Shown here one piece after another: positions 1-6,289 of a stretch of 10,206 bases of DNA. Each line of letters opens with the position of its first letter. The first letter of the stretch is position 1. Source of the DNA: Cypionkella sp. (lineage in GTDB: Bacteria; Pseudomonadota; Alphaproteobacteria; Rhodobacterales; Rhodobacteraceae); the NCBI GenBank assembly GCA_023255415.1, contig JALRIN010000022.1, forward strand, positions 1 through 10,206, given 5' to 3'. Both the position numbers and the translations under genes were made by a program. The notes below the pieces were generated by a model. The model was not told the DNA's origin. It saw only the letters and a list, made by a program, of their open reading frames with translations, and made no database searches.

Positions 1-669
1 AACTATCTGGGCAAGCCGCGCGATGTGATGACGCTTGCGCATGAGCTTGGCCACGGCGTGCATCAAGTGCTGGCGGCAGGCCAAGGCGAATTGCTATCCG
101 CGACGCCGCTGACATTGGCCGAAACCGCATCGGTTTTCGGCGAGATGCTGACCTTCCGCAAGCTCTTGGAAGGCGCCAAGACCAAGGCCGAGCGCAAGAC
201 GCTGCTGGCGGGCAAGGTCGAAGACATGATCAACACCGTCGTGCGCCAGATCGCCTTTTATGATTTTGAATGCAAACTGCACGCCGCACGCGCCGAAGGC
301 GAGCTGACCCCCGATGACATCAACGCGCTTTGGATGTCAGTGCAGGCGCAATCCTTGGGCGACGTCTTTGATTTCATGGATGGATACGAGACCTTCTGGG
401 CCTATATCCCGCATTTCGTGCATTCGCCGTTCTATGTCTATGCCTATGCCTTTGGCGATGGTCTGGTGAACGCACTTTACGCCGCCTACGAGGGCGGGCT
501 GCCTGATTTTGAAGAGAAATACTTTGATATGCTGAAGGCAGGCGGATCAAAGCACCACAAGGACTTGCTGGCGCCTTTTGGCTTGGATGCCAGCGACCCC
601 AAGTTCTGGGACAAGGGCCTGTCGATGATCGCGGGCTTTATTGACGAGCTGGAGGCGATGGAGGACTGA
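1..669 (+). CDS. pepF: Oligoendopeptidase F-type M3 metallopeptidase, C-terminal part
   Basis: This is the 3' end of a zinc metallopeptidase gene of family M3. The reading frame is open from base 1, so the start lies left of the window; 222 codons remain of a family usually near 600 residues. In window codon numbering the zinc-binding HELGH motif is at residues 14-18. The third zinc ligand is probably Glu41 in LAETASVFGE, the usual context in PepF-like enzymes. The later HSPFYVYAYAFG stretch (about residues 141-152) matches the family's conserved His/Tyr segment that lines the active site. Such enzymes cut short peptides in the cytoplasm. The gene ends in TGA at 667-669, and its last 32 bases overlap the end of the convergent gene on the other strand. 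Assignment to M3 is secure from the motifs. The exact subfamily (PepF rather than another M3B member) is inferred, because the N-terminal part is not visible. Confidence 0.93.
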   Translation, partial: NYLGKPRDVMTLAHELGHGVHQVLAAGQGELLSATPLTLAETASVFGEMLTFRKLLEGAKTKAERKTLLAGKVEDMINTVVRQIAFYDFECKLHAARAEGELTPDDINALWMSVQAQSLGDVFDFMDGYETFWAYIPHFVHSPFYVYAYAFGDGLVNALYAAYEGGLPDFEEKYFDMLKAGGSKHHKDLLAPFGLDASDPKFWDKGLSMIAGFIDELEAMED

Positions 670-1609
670 TCCCCAAGGCCGCAAAATCGGCTGCCGCTGC
701 TTGCATGCGCTGCAACAGCGGCAGCCACATCACATCGCCGCCGCGCAGGTGCTGGTCGAAAAACCAATGCACAAAGGCCTGATAGGGCCAGTCAAAGCTT
801 AGCGCATGGGCAAGCGCTGCGGGCCAGTCTTGCGGGCTTTGCACGGTGACGGCACAGGGGTGCAGATCGGATTTCCCAAACAGGATCGCGGGTTTTTTGT
901 GCAACATCGCCTCGATGGCCACTGACGAACAGATCGAAACGCAGACCGCCGCGGCCTGCAGAATATCGTGCAGATTGGCCTGTGTCACCAAAACCTGCGG
1001 CTGTTTCCGTGCCAGCCAATGCAGCAACATCACGGTTTCCGGCCCCTGATTGCGCGGATGCGGCTTGACCACAACGGGGCGTCCCGCAGCGCCTGCGATC
1101 ACGGTTTGCAGCATGGCTTGGGTGGACATGAACCGCGCCGCCTCAACGGGTTCGGACCAATCTTGCAAGAACACCGCAATCGCGCCTTTGGGCAGCGTGC
1201 TGTGCTCTTGCGGCTGCTCATAGCGGCTTAGGCGCGGGCGCACATAGCGCTGGTGCAGGGTCTGAAAGCGGCGCGCGGCGGTGGCCTCGGGCACCGCCTT
1301 GGGATCAAAGCTGGCGCGATTGCTGCGGCTTTGAAAATACACCCCTTCGGGATCGAAATAGAAATAGGGCAAAAGATAGGCAACGGCGGTGTTCAAAACA
1401 CAAGCCCCCGTGCCGCCGCCGTTGTGCACAAAATGAAAATCCGCGCCCTGCGGCAGATCTTGCAACGCGCGCAGATCGCGGTAGCGCAGGGTGACTTCGG
1501 CCCCGCGCGCCTGAAACCCCCGACGCAGCACCTGATAAAGTGGCGGGATCTGCAGGTCGCCCAACAGATGCCGTGGCAGATGAAAAACGATCTGCCCTTT
1601 TGCCATCAT
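638..1609 (-). CDS. Capsule-polysaccharide-type (KpsS/KpsC-like) protein, function unassigned
   Basis: The gene encodes 323 residues that look like the capsule polysaccharide biosynthesis/export family with a GT-B-like C-terminal half. Visible motifs are KPHPR at 182-186, a hydrophobic CVSICSSVAIEAMLHKKPAI segment at 222-241 and FGKSDLH at 244-250. The Pro-His-Pro and Ser-Ser-x-x-x-Glu-Ala motifs are typical of sugar-nucleotide or lipid-linked saccharide transferases of that clan. The N-terminal half carries HNGGGTGAC (62-70) and an aromatic YFYFDPEGVYF stretch (82-92) that I cannot assign. There is no signal peptide. The start ATG (1609-1607) overlaps the TGA of the upstream oxidoreductase in an ATGA, with only a weak GAG ribosome site, so translation is probably coupled. 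A second ATG follows directly at 1606. The last residues (SPPSPPARQ) are coded opposite the end of pepF and look like an accidental tail. Substrate and pathway are unknown; a role in surface glycan synthesis is an inference from family resemblance. Confidence 0.72.
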   Translation of the reverse strand: MMAKGQIVFHLPRHLLGDLQIPPLYQVLRRGFQARGAEVTLRYRDLRALQDLPQGADFHFVHNGGGTGACVLNTAVAYLLPYFYFDPEGVYFQSRSNRASFDPKAVPEATAARRFQTLHQRYVRPRLSRYEQPQEHSTLPKGAIAVFLQDWSEPVEAARFMSTQAMLQTVIAGAAGRPVVVKPHPRNQGPETVMLLHWLARKQPQVLVTQANLHDILQAAAVCVSICSSVAIEAMLHKKPAILFGKSDLHPCAVTVQSPQDWPAALAHALSFDWPYQAFVHWFFDQHLRGGDVMWLPLLQRMQAAAADFAALGISPPSPPARQ

Positions 1610-2595
1610 AGCGTGATCTCGACGCCCTTTGCGTAAACCTCGTCCATCATCGCTTGGGTGCCGCGCACGAATTCCAGCGGGCAGGCATAGGGCTCTTGAC
1701 CAAGTGCTGCGCGTCCAAAGGCTTCGACTTGCAGCACATATTGGTTCACGCCAGCAAAGCGCTCGGTGGTGACGCGGTTGCCGTTTTGATGCAGGCTGAC
1801 AGCGGCCAGATCGTTGACATTGGCGTTAAACGGCCCGCCATCCAGCCGCACCATGCCCTTATCGCCCTGAAAGGTCACGCTCTGGCGGTTGTAAAGCCGC
1901 ATCGAGGTCATCGAGTTATAGGTGAACTTGCCATGCGGCCCCGCCATAATGCCCGCCACTTGCGCAAAGCTGTCGATGCCATTGTCCATGATCAGCCGCG
2001 CCGAGATGTCGACAGGTTCAGACGAGGTCACAAAGCGCGCCGAGCCAAAGGTATAAACCCCAATGTCGCGCAACGACCCGCCGCCTGCGTCTGGGCGGTT
2101 GCGGATGTTTTCCATGTCGTGCAAGCAAAAGGAAAACTGCGCATCGACGTGGCGCAGCTGGCCAATCTCGCCCGCCTCGACCCAAGCCTTGGCCTTTTGC
2201 CACTGCGGATGATGCACGATCATATAGGCCTCGGCGGCCAGCAGACCGCTGGCGTCACGCGCGGCGATAATCTGGTCAATCTCGCTTGCCTGCATGGCGA
2301 TGGGCTTTTCGGTCAGCACATGCTTGCCCGCCGCCAGCGCTTTCAGCGACCATTCCACATGAATGTGGTTCGGAAGCGGGATATAGACCGCGTCAATGTT
2401 GGGGTCGGCCAGCAGCGCGTCATAGCTGGAATGCACGATCAAATCTGGGCAAAACGCCTGAAATCCAACGGCTTTTTCCGGGCTAGAGGTGGCAAGCGCC
2501 ACCAGTTTCGCGCCCTTGGCGGCATGAATCGCCGGTGCCATGTGATTAAGCGCGAAATTCGCAGCCCCCAAGATTCCCCAACGCATAACCTTCAT
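1606..2595 (-). CDS. Gfo/Idh/MocA-family NAD(P)-dependent oxidoreductase
   Basis: The 329-residue product has the usual length and order of this family. An N-terminal Rossmann fold opens with WGILGAAN (6-13), TEKPIA at 95-100 is the conserved Lys-Pro motif at the end of the nucleotide domain, and a C-terminal alpha/beta domain carries SLRDIGVY at 174-181. DIGVY, with Tyr where many members have His, resembles the subgroup containing dihydrodiol dehydrogenase and 1,5-anhydrofructose reductase, so the substrate is probably a sugar or cyclic polyol, but it cannot be read from the sequence. The ATG at 2595 is preceded by a strong GGGGAGG at 6-base spacing; an in-frame ATG three codons later is less well placed. 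The stop overlaps the start of the capsule-type gene by ATGA, which suggests a shared job in sugar or surface-glycan metabolism. A promoter-like pair lies between it and pssA. The family call is firm and the substrate open. Confidence 0.92.
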   Translation of the reverse strand: MKVMRWGILGAANFALNHMAPAIHAAKGAKLVALATSSPEKAVGFQAFCPDLIVHSSYDALLADPNIDAVYIPLPNHIHVEWSLKALAAGKHVLTEKPIAMQASEIDQIIAARDASGLLAAEAYMIVHHPQWQKAKAWVEAGEIGQLRHVDAQFSFCLHDMENIRNRPDAGGGSLRDIGVYTFGSARFVTSSEPVDISARLIMDNGIDSFAQVAGIMAGPHGKFTYNSMTSMRLYNRQSVTFQGDKGMVRLDGGPFNANVNDLAAVSLHQNGNRVTTERFAGVNQYVLQVEAFGRAALGQEPYACPLEFVRGTQAMMDEVYAKGVEITL

Positions 2596-2621
2596 AGCCC
2601 GCCTCCCCTACTGTTCGCGGC

Positions 2622-2650
2622 AGGCTAGCCTTTGCCCGATGTCTGCGCAA
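2622..2650 (-). promoter_or_regulatory. Candidate sigma-70-type promoter for the oxidoreductase pair
   Basis: Read on the - strand, TTGCGC (2650-2645) and TAGCCT (2627-2622) are separated by 17 bases and lie just after the pssA stop, with the -10 element about 26 bases before the oxidoreductase ATG. The -10 is weak against TATAAT but has the form seen in GC-rich alphaproteobacteria. Support comes from a near-identical arrangement before psd: both contain GGCAAAGGCTAG ending at about the same distance (29 and 31 bases) from the start codon. If used, the oxidoreductase and capsule-type genes can be transcribed apart from pssA. This is prediction only. Confidence 0.45.
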
Positions 2651-2656
2651 CGGGGC

Positions 2657-3412
2657 TTAGTCTTCGGCAGGCTCGACGGCTGCGGGTTTTCGCAATAAGC
2701 TATAGCCGATTGCGCCAAGATAGGCCAAATCGAGCAAAACCAGCGTGGTCCAAGGATAGGTCAGCAGCGCGGCCACCAGCCCCACAAAGGCCAGAATGAC
2801 AAAGCTGACCGTTTCGGCATAAATCGTGGCGCGTTTGAACGAGGGGGTGCGGAACCGCCCCACCATCAGCGCGCCCACGATCACCATCCACAGCGCCACC
2901 GCCCAGATTGCCACGGGCTGGCCGCCGTCAAAGGAATAGGCCAGAAAGATCGGCAATAGCACCAAAAGCGCGCCCGCAGGCGAGGGCACGCCTTGAAAGC
3001 TGTTGGAATCATTCTCGGGCTGGCGGTTGCTGACGTTAAAGCGCGCCAGCCGCAGCAGGCAGGCCACCGCATAGACCAAACAGGCGATCCAGCCTTCTGA
3101 CCGCATGCCCTGGAACGCCCAAAGATAGGTGATCAGCGCCGGGGCCACGCCAAAGTTCACCAGATCGCACAGGCTGTCCAACTCGGCGCCCATGTCGCTT
3201 TGGCTTTTCAAAAGCCGCGCCATCCGCCCGTCCAGCCCGTCCAGCACCGCCGCCACCAGGATCAGCGCCACCGCCATGCCAAATTGCCCCGCAATCGCAA
3301 AGCGCACCGCTGTCAGCCCCGAACACAGCGCCGCAATGGTCAGGAAATTCGGCAAAAGCTGCACCAGCGGCAGCTTTTTGCGCCTTTGGCGACCTTGGGG
3401 CTGCACGTTCAT
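2657..3412 (-). CDS. pssA: CDP-diacylglycerol-serine O-phosphatidyltransferase
   Basis: The enzyme joins CDP-diacylglycerol and L-serine to make phosphatidylserine, the precursor of phosphatidylethanolamine, at the inner membrane. The 251-residue product has the complete CDP-alcohol phosphatidyltransferase signature at 58-83: Asp58, Asp61-Gly62, Ala65-Arg66, Gly75, Asp79 and Asp83 at the exact family spacing. Several hydrophobic segments follow (about 20-60, 88-120, 147-185 and 202-238), as expected for an integral membrane enzyme. RLARFNV (121-127) and the GVPSPAGA stretch (141-148) are typical of the PssA subgroup and separate it from PgsA. The ATG (3412-3410) overlaps the psd TGA in an ATGA, and there is no good ribosome site of its own, so translation is probably coupled to psd. 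The neighbour psd catalyses the next step. The call is secure. The first 14 residues are basic (RQRRKK) and presumably cytoplasmic. Confidence 0.97.
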   Translation of the reverse strand: MNVQPQGRQRRKKLPLVQLLPNFLTIAALCSGLTAVRFAIAGQFGMAVALILVAAVLDGLDGRMARLLKSQSDMGAELDSLCDLVNFGVAPALITYLWAFQGMRSEGWIACLVYAVACLLRLARFNVSNRQPENDSNSFQGVPSPAGALLVLLPIFLAYSFDGGQPVAIWAVALWMVIVGALMVGRFRTPSFKRATIYAETVSFVILAFVGLVAALLTYPWTTLVLLDLAYLGAIGYSLLRKPAAVEPAED

Positions 3413-4101
3413 TCCGAGATTGCCGTGCGACGCAGCAGGTCGCGGTCCAGCTCTGCCAGAACGGTTTCGCCTGCGATCATGGTTTGGCCCAGCGCCACCA
3501 GAGGCTCGACGCCTTCGGGCAGATAGACATCCAGCCGCGAGCCAAAGCGGATCAGGCCAAAGCGCTCGCCAGTGCGCAGGCCTTGGCCTTCGCTGACAAA
3601 GGGCACGATGCGGCGCGCCACAAGACCGGCAATCTGCACCACGATCAGATGACGACCATCGGGCAGCTCCAAAAGCAGGCTGTTGCGTTCGTTATCACTC
3701 GAGGCTTTGTCCATCGCGGCATTAAAGAATTTGCCGGGACGGTAGGCCATTTTCACCAAACGCGAAGCAATCGGCGTGCGATTCACATGGCAGTTAAACA
3801 CCGACATGAACACCGATACCCGGGTCAATTCGGCGTGGCCCACGCCCAATTCAGGCGGTGGCACCGCGCGTTCGATCAGGCTGACAATGCCATCAGCGGG
3901 CGAAACGATCAGCCCGCGCCCCTGTGGAATAGCGCGCTTTGCATCGCGGAAAAAGTAATAGCACCAAACCGTTAGACCAACACCGATCCAGCCCAGCGGG
4001 TCCCAGATCATAAACAGCACCAGCGTGATCGCGGCAAAGATCGCGACGAACTTATAGCCCTCGCGGTGCATGGGTTTGATGAATGTTTCTAGCATCGTCA
4101 T
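3409..4101 (-). CDS. psd: Phosphatidylserine decarboxylase proenzyme, short type
   Basis: This pyruvoyl-dependent enzyme decarboxylates phosphatidylserine to phosphatidylethanolamine at the inner membrane. With the start chosen here it has 230 residues, the size of the short PSD form rather than the roughly 320-residue E. coli form. The self-cleavage site is Gly187-Ser188 in RFGSRLD; Ser188 would become the pyruvoyl group and leave a small alpha chain of about 43 residues. PADGIV (about 68-73), SVFNCHVNR (about 100-108) and YRPGKFFNAA (about 120-129) are conserved family segments. Two hydrophobic stretches near 18-33 and 36-50 would anchor it. The frame is open upstream to 4185, but the family-like protein begins MTMLETFIKP, the ATG at 4101 has AAGGGG upstream, and the extension would run through the promoter. 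An ATG two codons later (4095) is also possible. The stop overlaps pssA by ATGA. Confidence 0.96.
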   Translation of the reverse strand: MTMLETFIKPMHREGYKFVAIFAAITLVLFMIWDPLGWIGVGLTVWCYYFFRDAKRAIPQGRGLIVSPADGIVSLIERAVPPPELGVGHAELTRVSVFMSVFNCHVNRTPIASRLVKMAYRPGKFFNAAMDKASSDNERNSLLLELPDGRHLIVVQIAGLVARRIVPFVSEGQGLRTGERFGLIRFGSRLDVYLPEGVEPLVALGQTMIAGETVLAELDRDLLRRTAISE

Positions 4102-4129
4102 AAAAATCGCCCCTTGGCTTGGTCGCACA

Positions 4130-4158
4130 GTCCTAGCCTTTGCCGCGACAGGGTGCAA
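4130..4158 (-). promoter_or_regulatory. Candidate sigma-70-type promoter for psd-pssA
   Basis: On the - strand TTGCAC (4158-4153) and TAGGAC (4135-4130) are separated by exactly 17 bases, and the -10 lies about 28 bases before the psd ATG at 4101. The surrounding GGCAAAGGCTAG is repeated before the oxidoreductase gene at nearly the same distance from its start, which strengthens both calls. The -35 begins only two bases after the hairpin that follows rpoH, an arrangement that would separate the two transcripts. No experimental support is visible in sequence alone. Confidence 0.5.
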
Positions 4159-4159
4159 C

Positions 4160-4182
4160 CGTCGGGCCAAACTGACCCGACG
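4160..4182 (-). terminator. Hairpin just after the rpoH stop, weak terminator candidate
   Basis: Seven bases CGTCGGG (4160-4166) pair perfectly with CCCGACG (4176-4182) across a 9-base loop. On the - strand the stem begins five bases after the rpoH TAA. No T-run follows in that direction, so it is not a standard intrinsic terminator. It could protect the rpoH 3' end, assist Rho-dependent ending, or pause polymerase just ahead of the psd promoter. The pairing is plainly visible; its role is inferred. Confidence 0.4.
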
Positions 4183-4187
4183 CAAGT

Positions 4188-5084
4188 TTAGGCTGGCACC
4201 ACCATGCCCTTGGTTTTGGCCAGCTCGCGCATCCGCTCTTGCAGCTTTTCAAAGGCGCGCACTTCGATCTGTCGGATGCGTTCGCGGCTGACGCCGTAGA
4301 TTTCCGACAGTTCTTCCAAGGTGATCGGGGTTTCCGACAGACGGCGCTTGTGCAGCACGTCGCGCTCGCGCTCATTCAGCACGGTCATGGCGTTTTGCAG
4401 CAAACTCATGCGGATGTCGAATTCGTCGCGCGCCTCGTAATCGCCGGCCTGATCGCTGTCTTCATCTTCCAGCCAGTCCTGCCACTGCGTCGCGCCCTCG
4501 CCATCCGATCCGACAGTGGCATTCAGCGACGAATCCCCCCCCGAAAGCCGGCGGTTCATCGAGATCACCTCGTCTTCGGTGACATTCAGTTCGGTGGCGA
4601 TTTTGGCGACGTTTTCGGGGCGCAGATCGCCTTCTTCCAGCGCGCCGACCTTGGCTTTGGCCTTGCGCAGGTTAAAGAACAGCTTTTTCTGCGCCGAGGT
4701 GGTGCCCAGTTTCACCAGGCTCCAGGACCGCAGGATATATTCCTGGATCGAGGCGCGAATCCACCACATGGCATAGGTCGCCAGGCGAAAACCCTTTTCA
4801 GGGTCAAAGCGTTTGACCGCCTGCATCAGCCCGACATTGGCTTCGGAAATCACCTCGGCCTGCGGCAGGCCATAGCCGCGATAGCCCATGGCGATTTTCG
4901 CGGCCAAGCGCAGATGCGAGGTGACCATTTTATGCGCGGCTTGGCTGTCTTGGTGGTCAACCCACCGTTTTGCCAGCATATATTCTTCTTCAGGTTCCAG
5001 CAGCGGAAACTTGCGGATTTCCTGCATATAGCGGTTTAGCCCCTGTTCGGGGCTGGGTGCTGGTAGGTTTGCATAGGTGCTCAT
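4188..5084 (-). CDS. rpoH: RNA polymerase heat-shock sigma factor RpoH (sigma-32)
   Basis: The 298-residue product is a sigma-70-family factor of the RpoH group. Region 1.2 lies at about 14-45. Region 2 lies at about 53-122, with GLMQAVKRFDPEKGFRLATY (85-104) and the WWIRASIQEYI core (107-117). The RpoH box QKKLFFNLRK (132-141) is diagnostic for this group and absent from housekeeping factors. Region 4 has NEREROV-like NERERDV (237-243) and a helix-turn-helix at about 255-281 containing GVSRERIRQIE. An acidic linker (about 203-222) precedes region 4. The start MSTYANLPAPSPEQGLNRYM reads like the Rhodobacter RpoH-I form rather than RpoH-II, though this is from memory. The ATG has GGGAG upstream at 7-base spacing. 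It directs core polymerase to chaperone and protease genes on heat or other stress. It follows rluD on the same strand after 161 bases holding a candidate promoter. Confidence 0.97.
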   Translation of the reverse strand: MSTYANLPAPSPEQGLNRYMQEIRKFPLLEPEEEYMLAKRWVDHQDSQAAHKMVTSHLRLAAKIAMGYRGYGLPQAEVISEANVGLMQAVKRFDPEKGFRLATYAMWWIRASIQEYILRSWSLVKLGTTSAQKKLFFNLRKAKAKVGALEEGDLRPENVAKIATELNVTEDEVISMNRRLSGGDSSLNATVGSDGEGATQWQDWLEDEDSDQAGDYEARDEFDIRMSLLQNAMTVLNERERDVLHKRRLSETPITLEELSEIYGVSRERIRQIEVRAFEKLQERMRELAKTKGMVVPA

Positions 5085-5131
5085 CGTGACGCTCCCTTCT
5101 TTTCCGGTGCGATTTCGCCCCCGGGCAGACG

Positions 5132-5160
5132 AATTTAAACGTGCTTAAACGCGCCTTCAA
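5132..5160 (-). promoter_or_regulatory. Candidate rpoH promoter with internal direct repeat
   Basis: On the - strand TTGAAG (5160-5155) and TAAATT (5137-5132) stand 17 bases apart and would start a transcript with a leader of roughly 40 bases before the rpoH ATG. The -35 lies in TGTCTTGAAG, which also resembles the CTTGAA core of sigma-32 promoters, so the same site might be read by RpoH itself. The spacer and -10 contain CGTTTAA twice (5151-5145 and 5141-5135), exactly 10 bases apart. A TTGACA at 5235-5230 further upstream has no matching -10. The assignment is by eye. Confidence 0.42.
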
Positions 5161-5245
5161 GACACATCCTGCACATTTATCTTAACGCCAGATGAACATG
5201 GATCGGTCTCAATGTAAGATTTATGTCAATCTCTTCACGCTTATG

Positions 5246-6289
5246 TCAGCGCAAAGCTGCGATCAGCGCCGCCATATCGGCAGGCAGGGGTGAGGAAAAC
5301 TCCAGCATCTCGCCCGTCACCGGATGCACAAAGCCCAAAGTCGCCGCATGCAGCGCCTGGCGCGCAAAGCCCATGCCCAGCTCGGCCGCCTCTTCGCCAT
5401 AAAGCTTGGGCGCCAGCCTGCGCTTGCCGCCATAGGTCTGATCCCCCAAAAGCCCGTGACCGGCATAAGACATATGCACCCGGATCTGATGCGTGCGCCC
5501 GGTTTCCAGCCAGCATTCCACCAGACTTGCGCCGCCCTTCAGATCTTCGATCACCCGCGCGCGGGTCACCGCATGGCGGCCTTGATCCCAAACCACGGCC
5601 TGGCGCTGACGGTCGGTCTTGTGGCGCGCCAGATGGGTGGCGATTTTCAAGATGCCGCCAGCTTCAAAACTGACGCCGCGCATGCCGCGCAGGCGGGGGT
5701 CGCTGGCGGCAGGCACTCCGTGCACCACCGCAAGATAATGGCGGTTGACGCTGTGATCTTCAAACTGGGCCGCAAGCCCGTGATGCGCGCGGTCGGATTT
5801 GGCCACCACCAACAGGCCGGTGGTGTCTTTATCAATGCGGTGCACAATGCCCGGACGCCGCTCGCCGCCGATGCCCGACAGCGTGTCGCCGCAGTGATGC
5901 AACAGCGCGTTGACCAAAGTGCCCGAGGGCGTGCCGGGGGCGGGATGCACCACCATTCCCGCAGGTTTGTCGATGACGATCAGATCGCCATCTTCCCAGA
6001 TCACCGAAAGCGGAATGTCTTCGGCCATGGTTTCCACATCTGCCGCAGGCGCAAGCCGCAGGCTATAGACCTGCCCTTCGACCACCTTGGCTTTGGGGTT
6101 GGTCACCGCGATGCCGTCCAGAAAAACATCGCCCTCGTCGATCATTTTCATCAAGCGCGAGCGCGACAGCGCGGCTTGCTCTGGCACTGCGGCCGCAAGC
6201 GCCTTATCAAGACGTGCGGGCGCATCTTCGCCGATCTCCACCTCAAGCTGCCCCTGTGGGGTATCTTCGTCATCAAAAGGGCCTGCCAT
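5246..6289 (-). CDS. rluD: 23S rRNA pseudouridine synthase RluD-type (RluA family)
   Basis: The 347-residue product has an S4 RNA-binding domain at about 24-80 and an RluA-type catalytic domain after it. IDKPAGMVVHPAPG (106-119) is family motif I. HRIDKDTTG (150-158) carries the catalytic Asp153. GRTHQIRVH (264-272) and GDQTYGG (282-288) are the later conserved motifs. RluD isomerises uridines of helix 69 in 23S rRNA during large-subunit assembly; the exact target is inferred from the S4 domain and length. The frame is open to 6580, but the ATG at 6289 has AGGAG (6302-6298) at 8-base spacing and matches the usual N-terminus, while the extra frame runs through the divergent gene. Its start codon overlaps that of the + strand gene at 6288. 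A segment of about 20 residues (200-219) before ARHKTDRQRQAVV is longer than in E. coli RluD. It may serve as an upstream partner of rpoH, but 161 bases separate them. Confidence 0.94.
   Translation of the reverse strand: MAGPFDDEDTPQGQLEVEIGEDAPARLDKALAAAVPEQAALSRSRLMKMIDEGDVFLDGIAVTNPKAKVVEGQVYSLRLAPAADVETMAEDIPLSVIWEDGDLIVIDKPAGMVVHPAPGTPSGTLVNALLHHCGDTLSGIGGERRPGIVHRIDKDTTGLLVVAKSDRAHHGLAAQFEDHSVNRHYLAVVHGVPAASDPRLRGMRGVSFEAGGILKIATHLARHKTDRQRQAVVWDQGRHAVTRARVIEDLKGGASLVECWLETGRTHQIRVHMSYAGHGLLGDQTYGGKRRLAPKLYGEEAAELGMGFARQALHAATLGFVHPVTGEMLEFSSPLPADMAALIAALR

Noticed and set aside
1654..2628. Open frame of 324 codons on the + strand opposite the oxidoreductase
   Set aside because: It is the antisense shadow of a well-supported family gene in GC-rich sequence, with no recognisable motif and a His/Arg/Gln-rich composition typical of such shadows.
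4102..4185. N-terminal extension of psd by 28 codons
   Set aside because: It would be coded through the promoter-like pair and the hairpin, and the short PSD family begins near MTMLETF.
4239..5039. Open frame of 266 codons on the + strand opposite rpoH
   Set aside because: Antisense of a highly conserved sigma factor; its phenylalanine- and glutamine-rich product matches nothing I know.
5085..5125. RNA thermometer in the rpoH leader
   Set aside because: Small pairings such as GCGA/TCGC and CCGG/CCGG are possible, but none covers the GGGAG ribosome site or the ATG, so there is no visible temperature-controlled lock.
5135..5148. CtrA-type site TTAA-N6-TTAA upstream of rpoH
   Set aside because: The usual CtrA spacing is seven bases between TTAA halves; here it is six, so the match is treated as chance or as part of the direct repeat.
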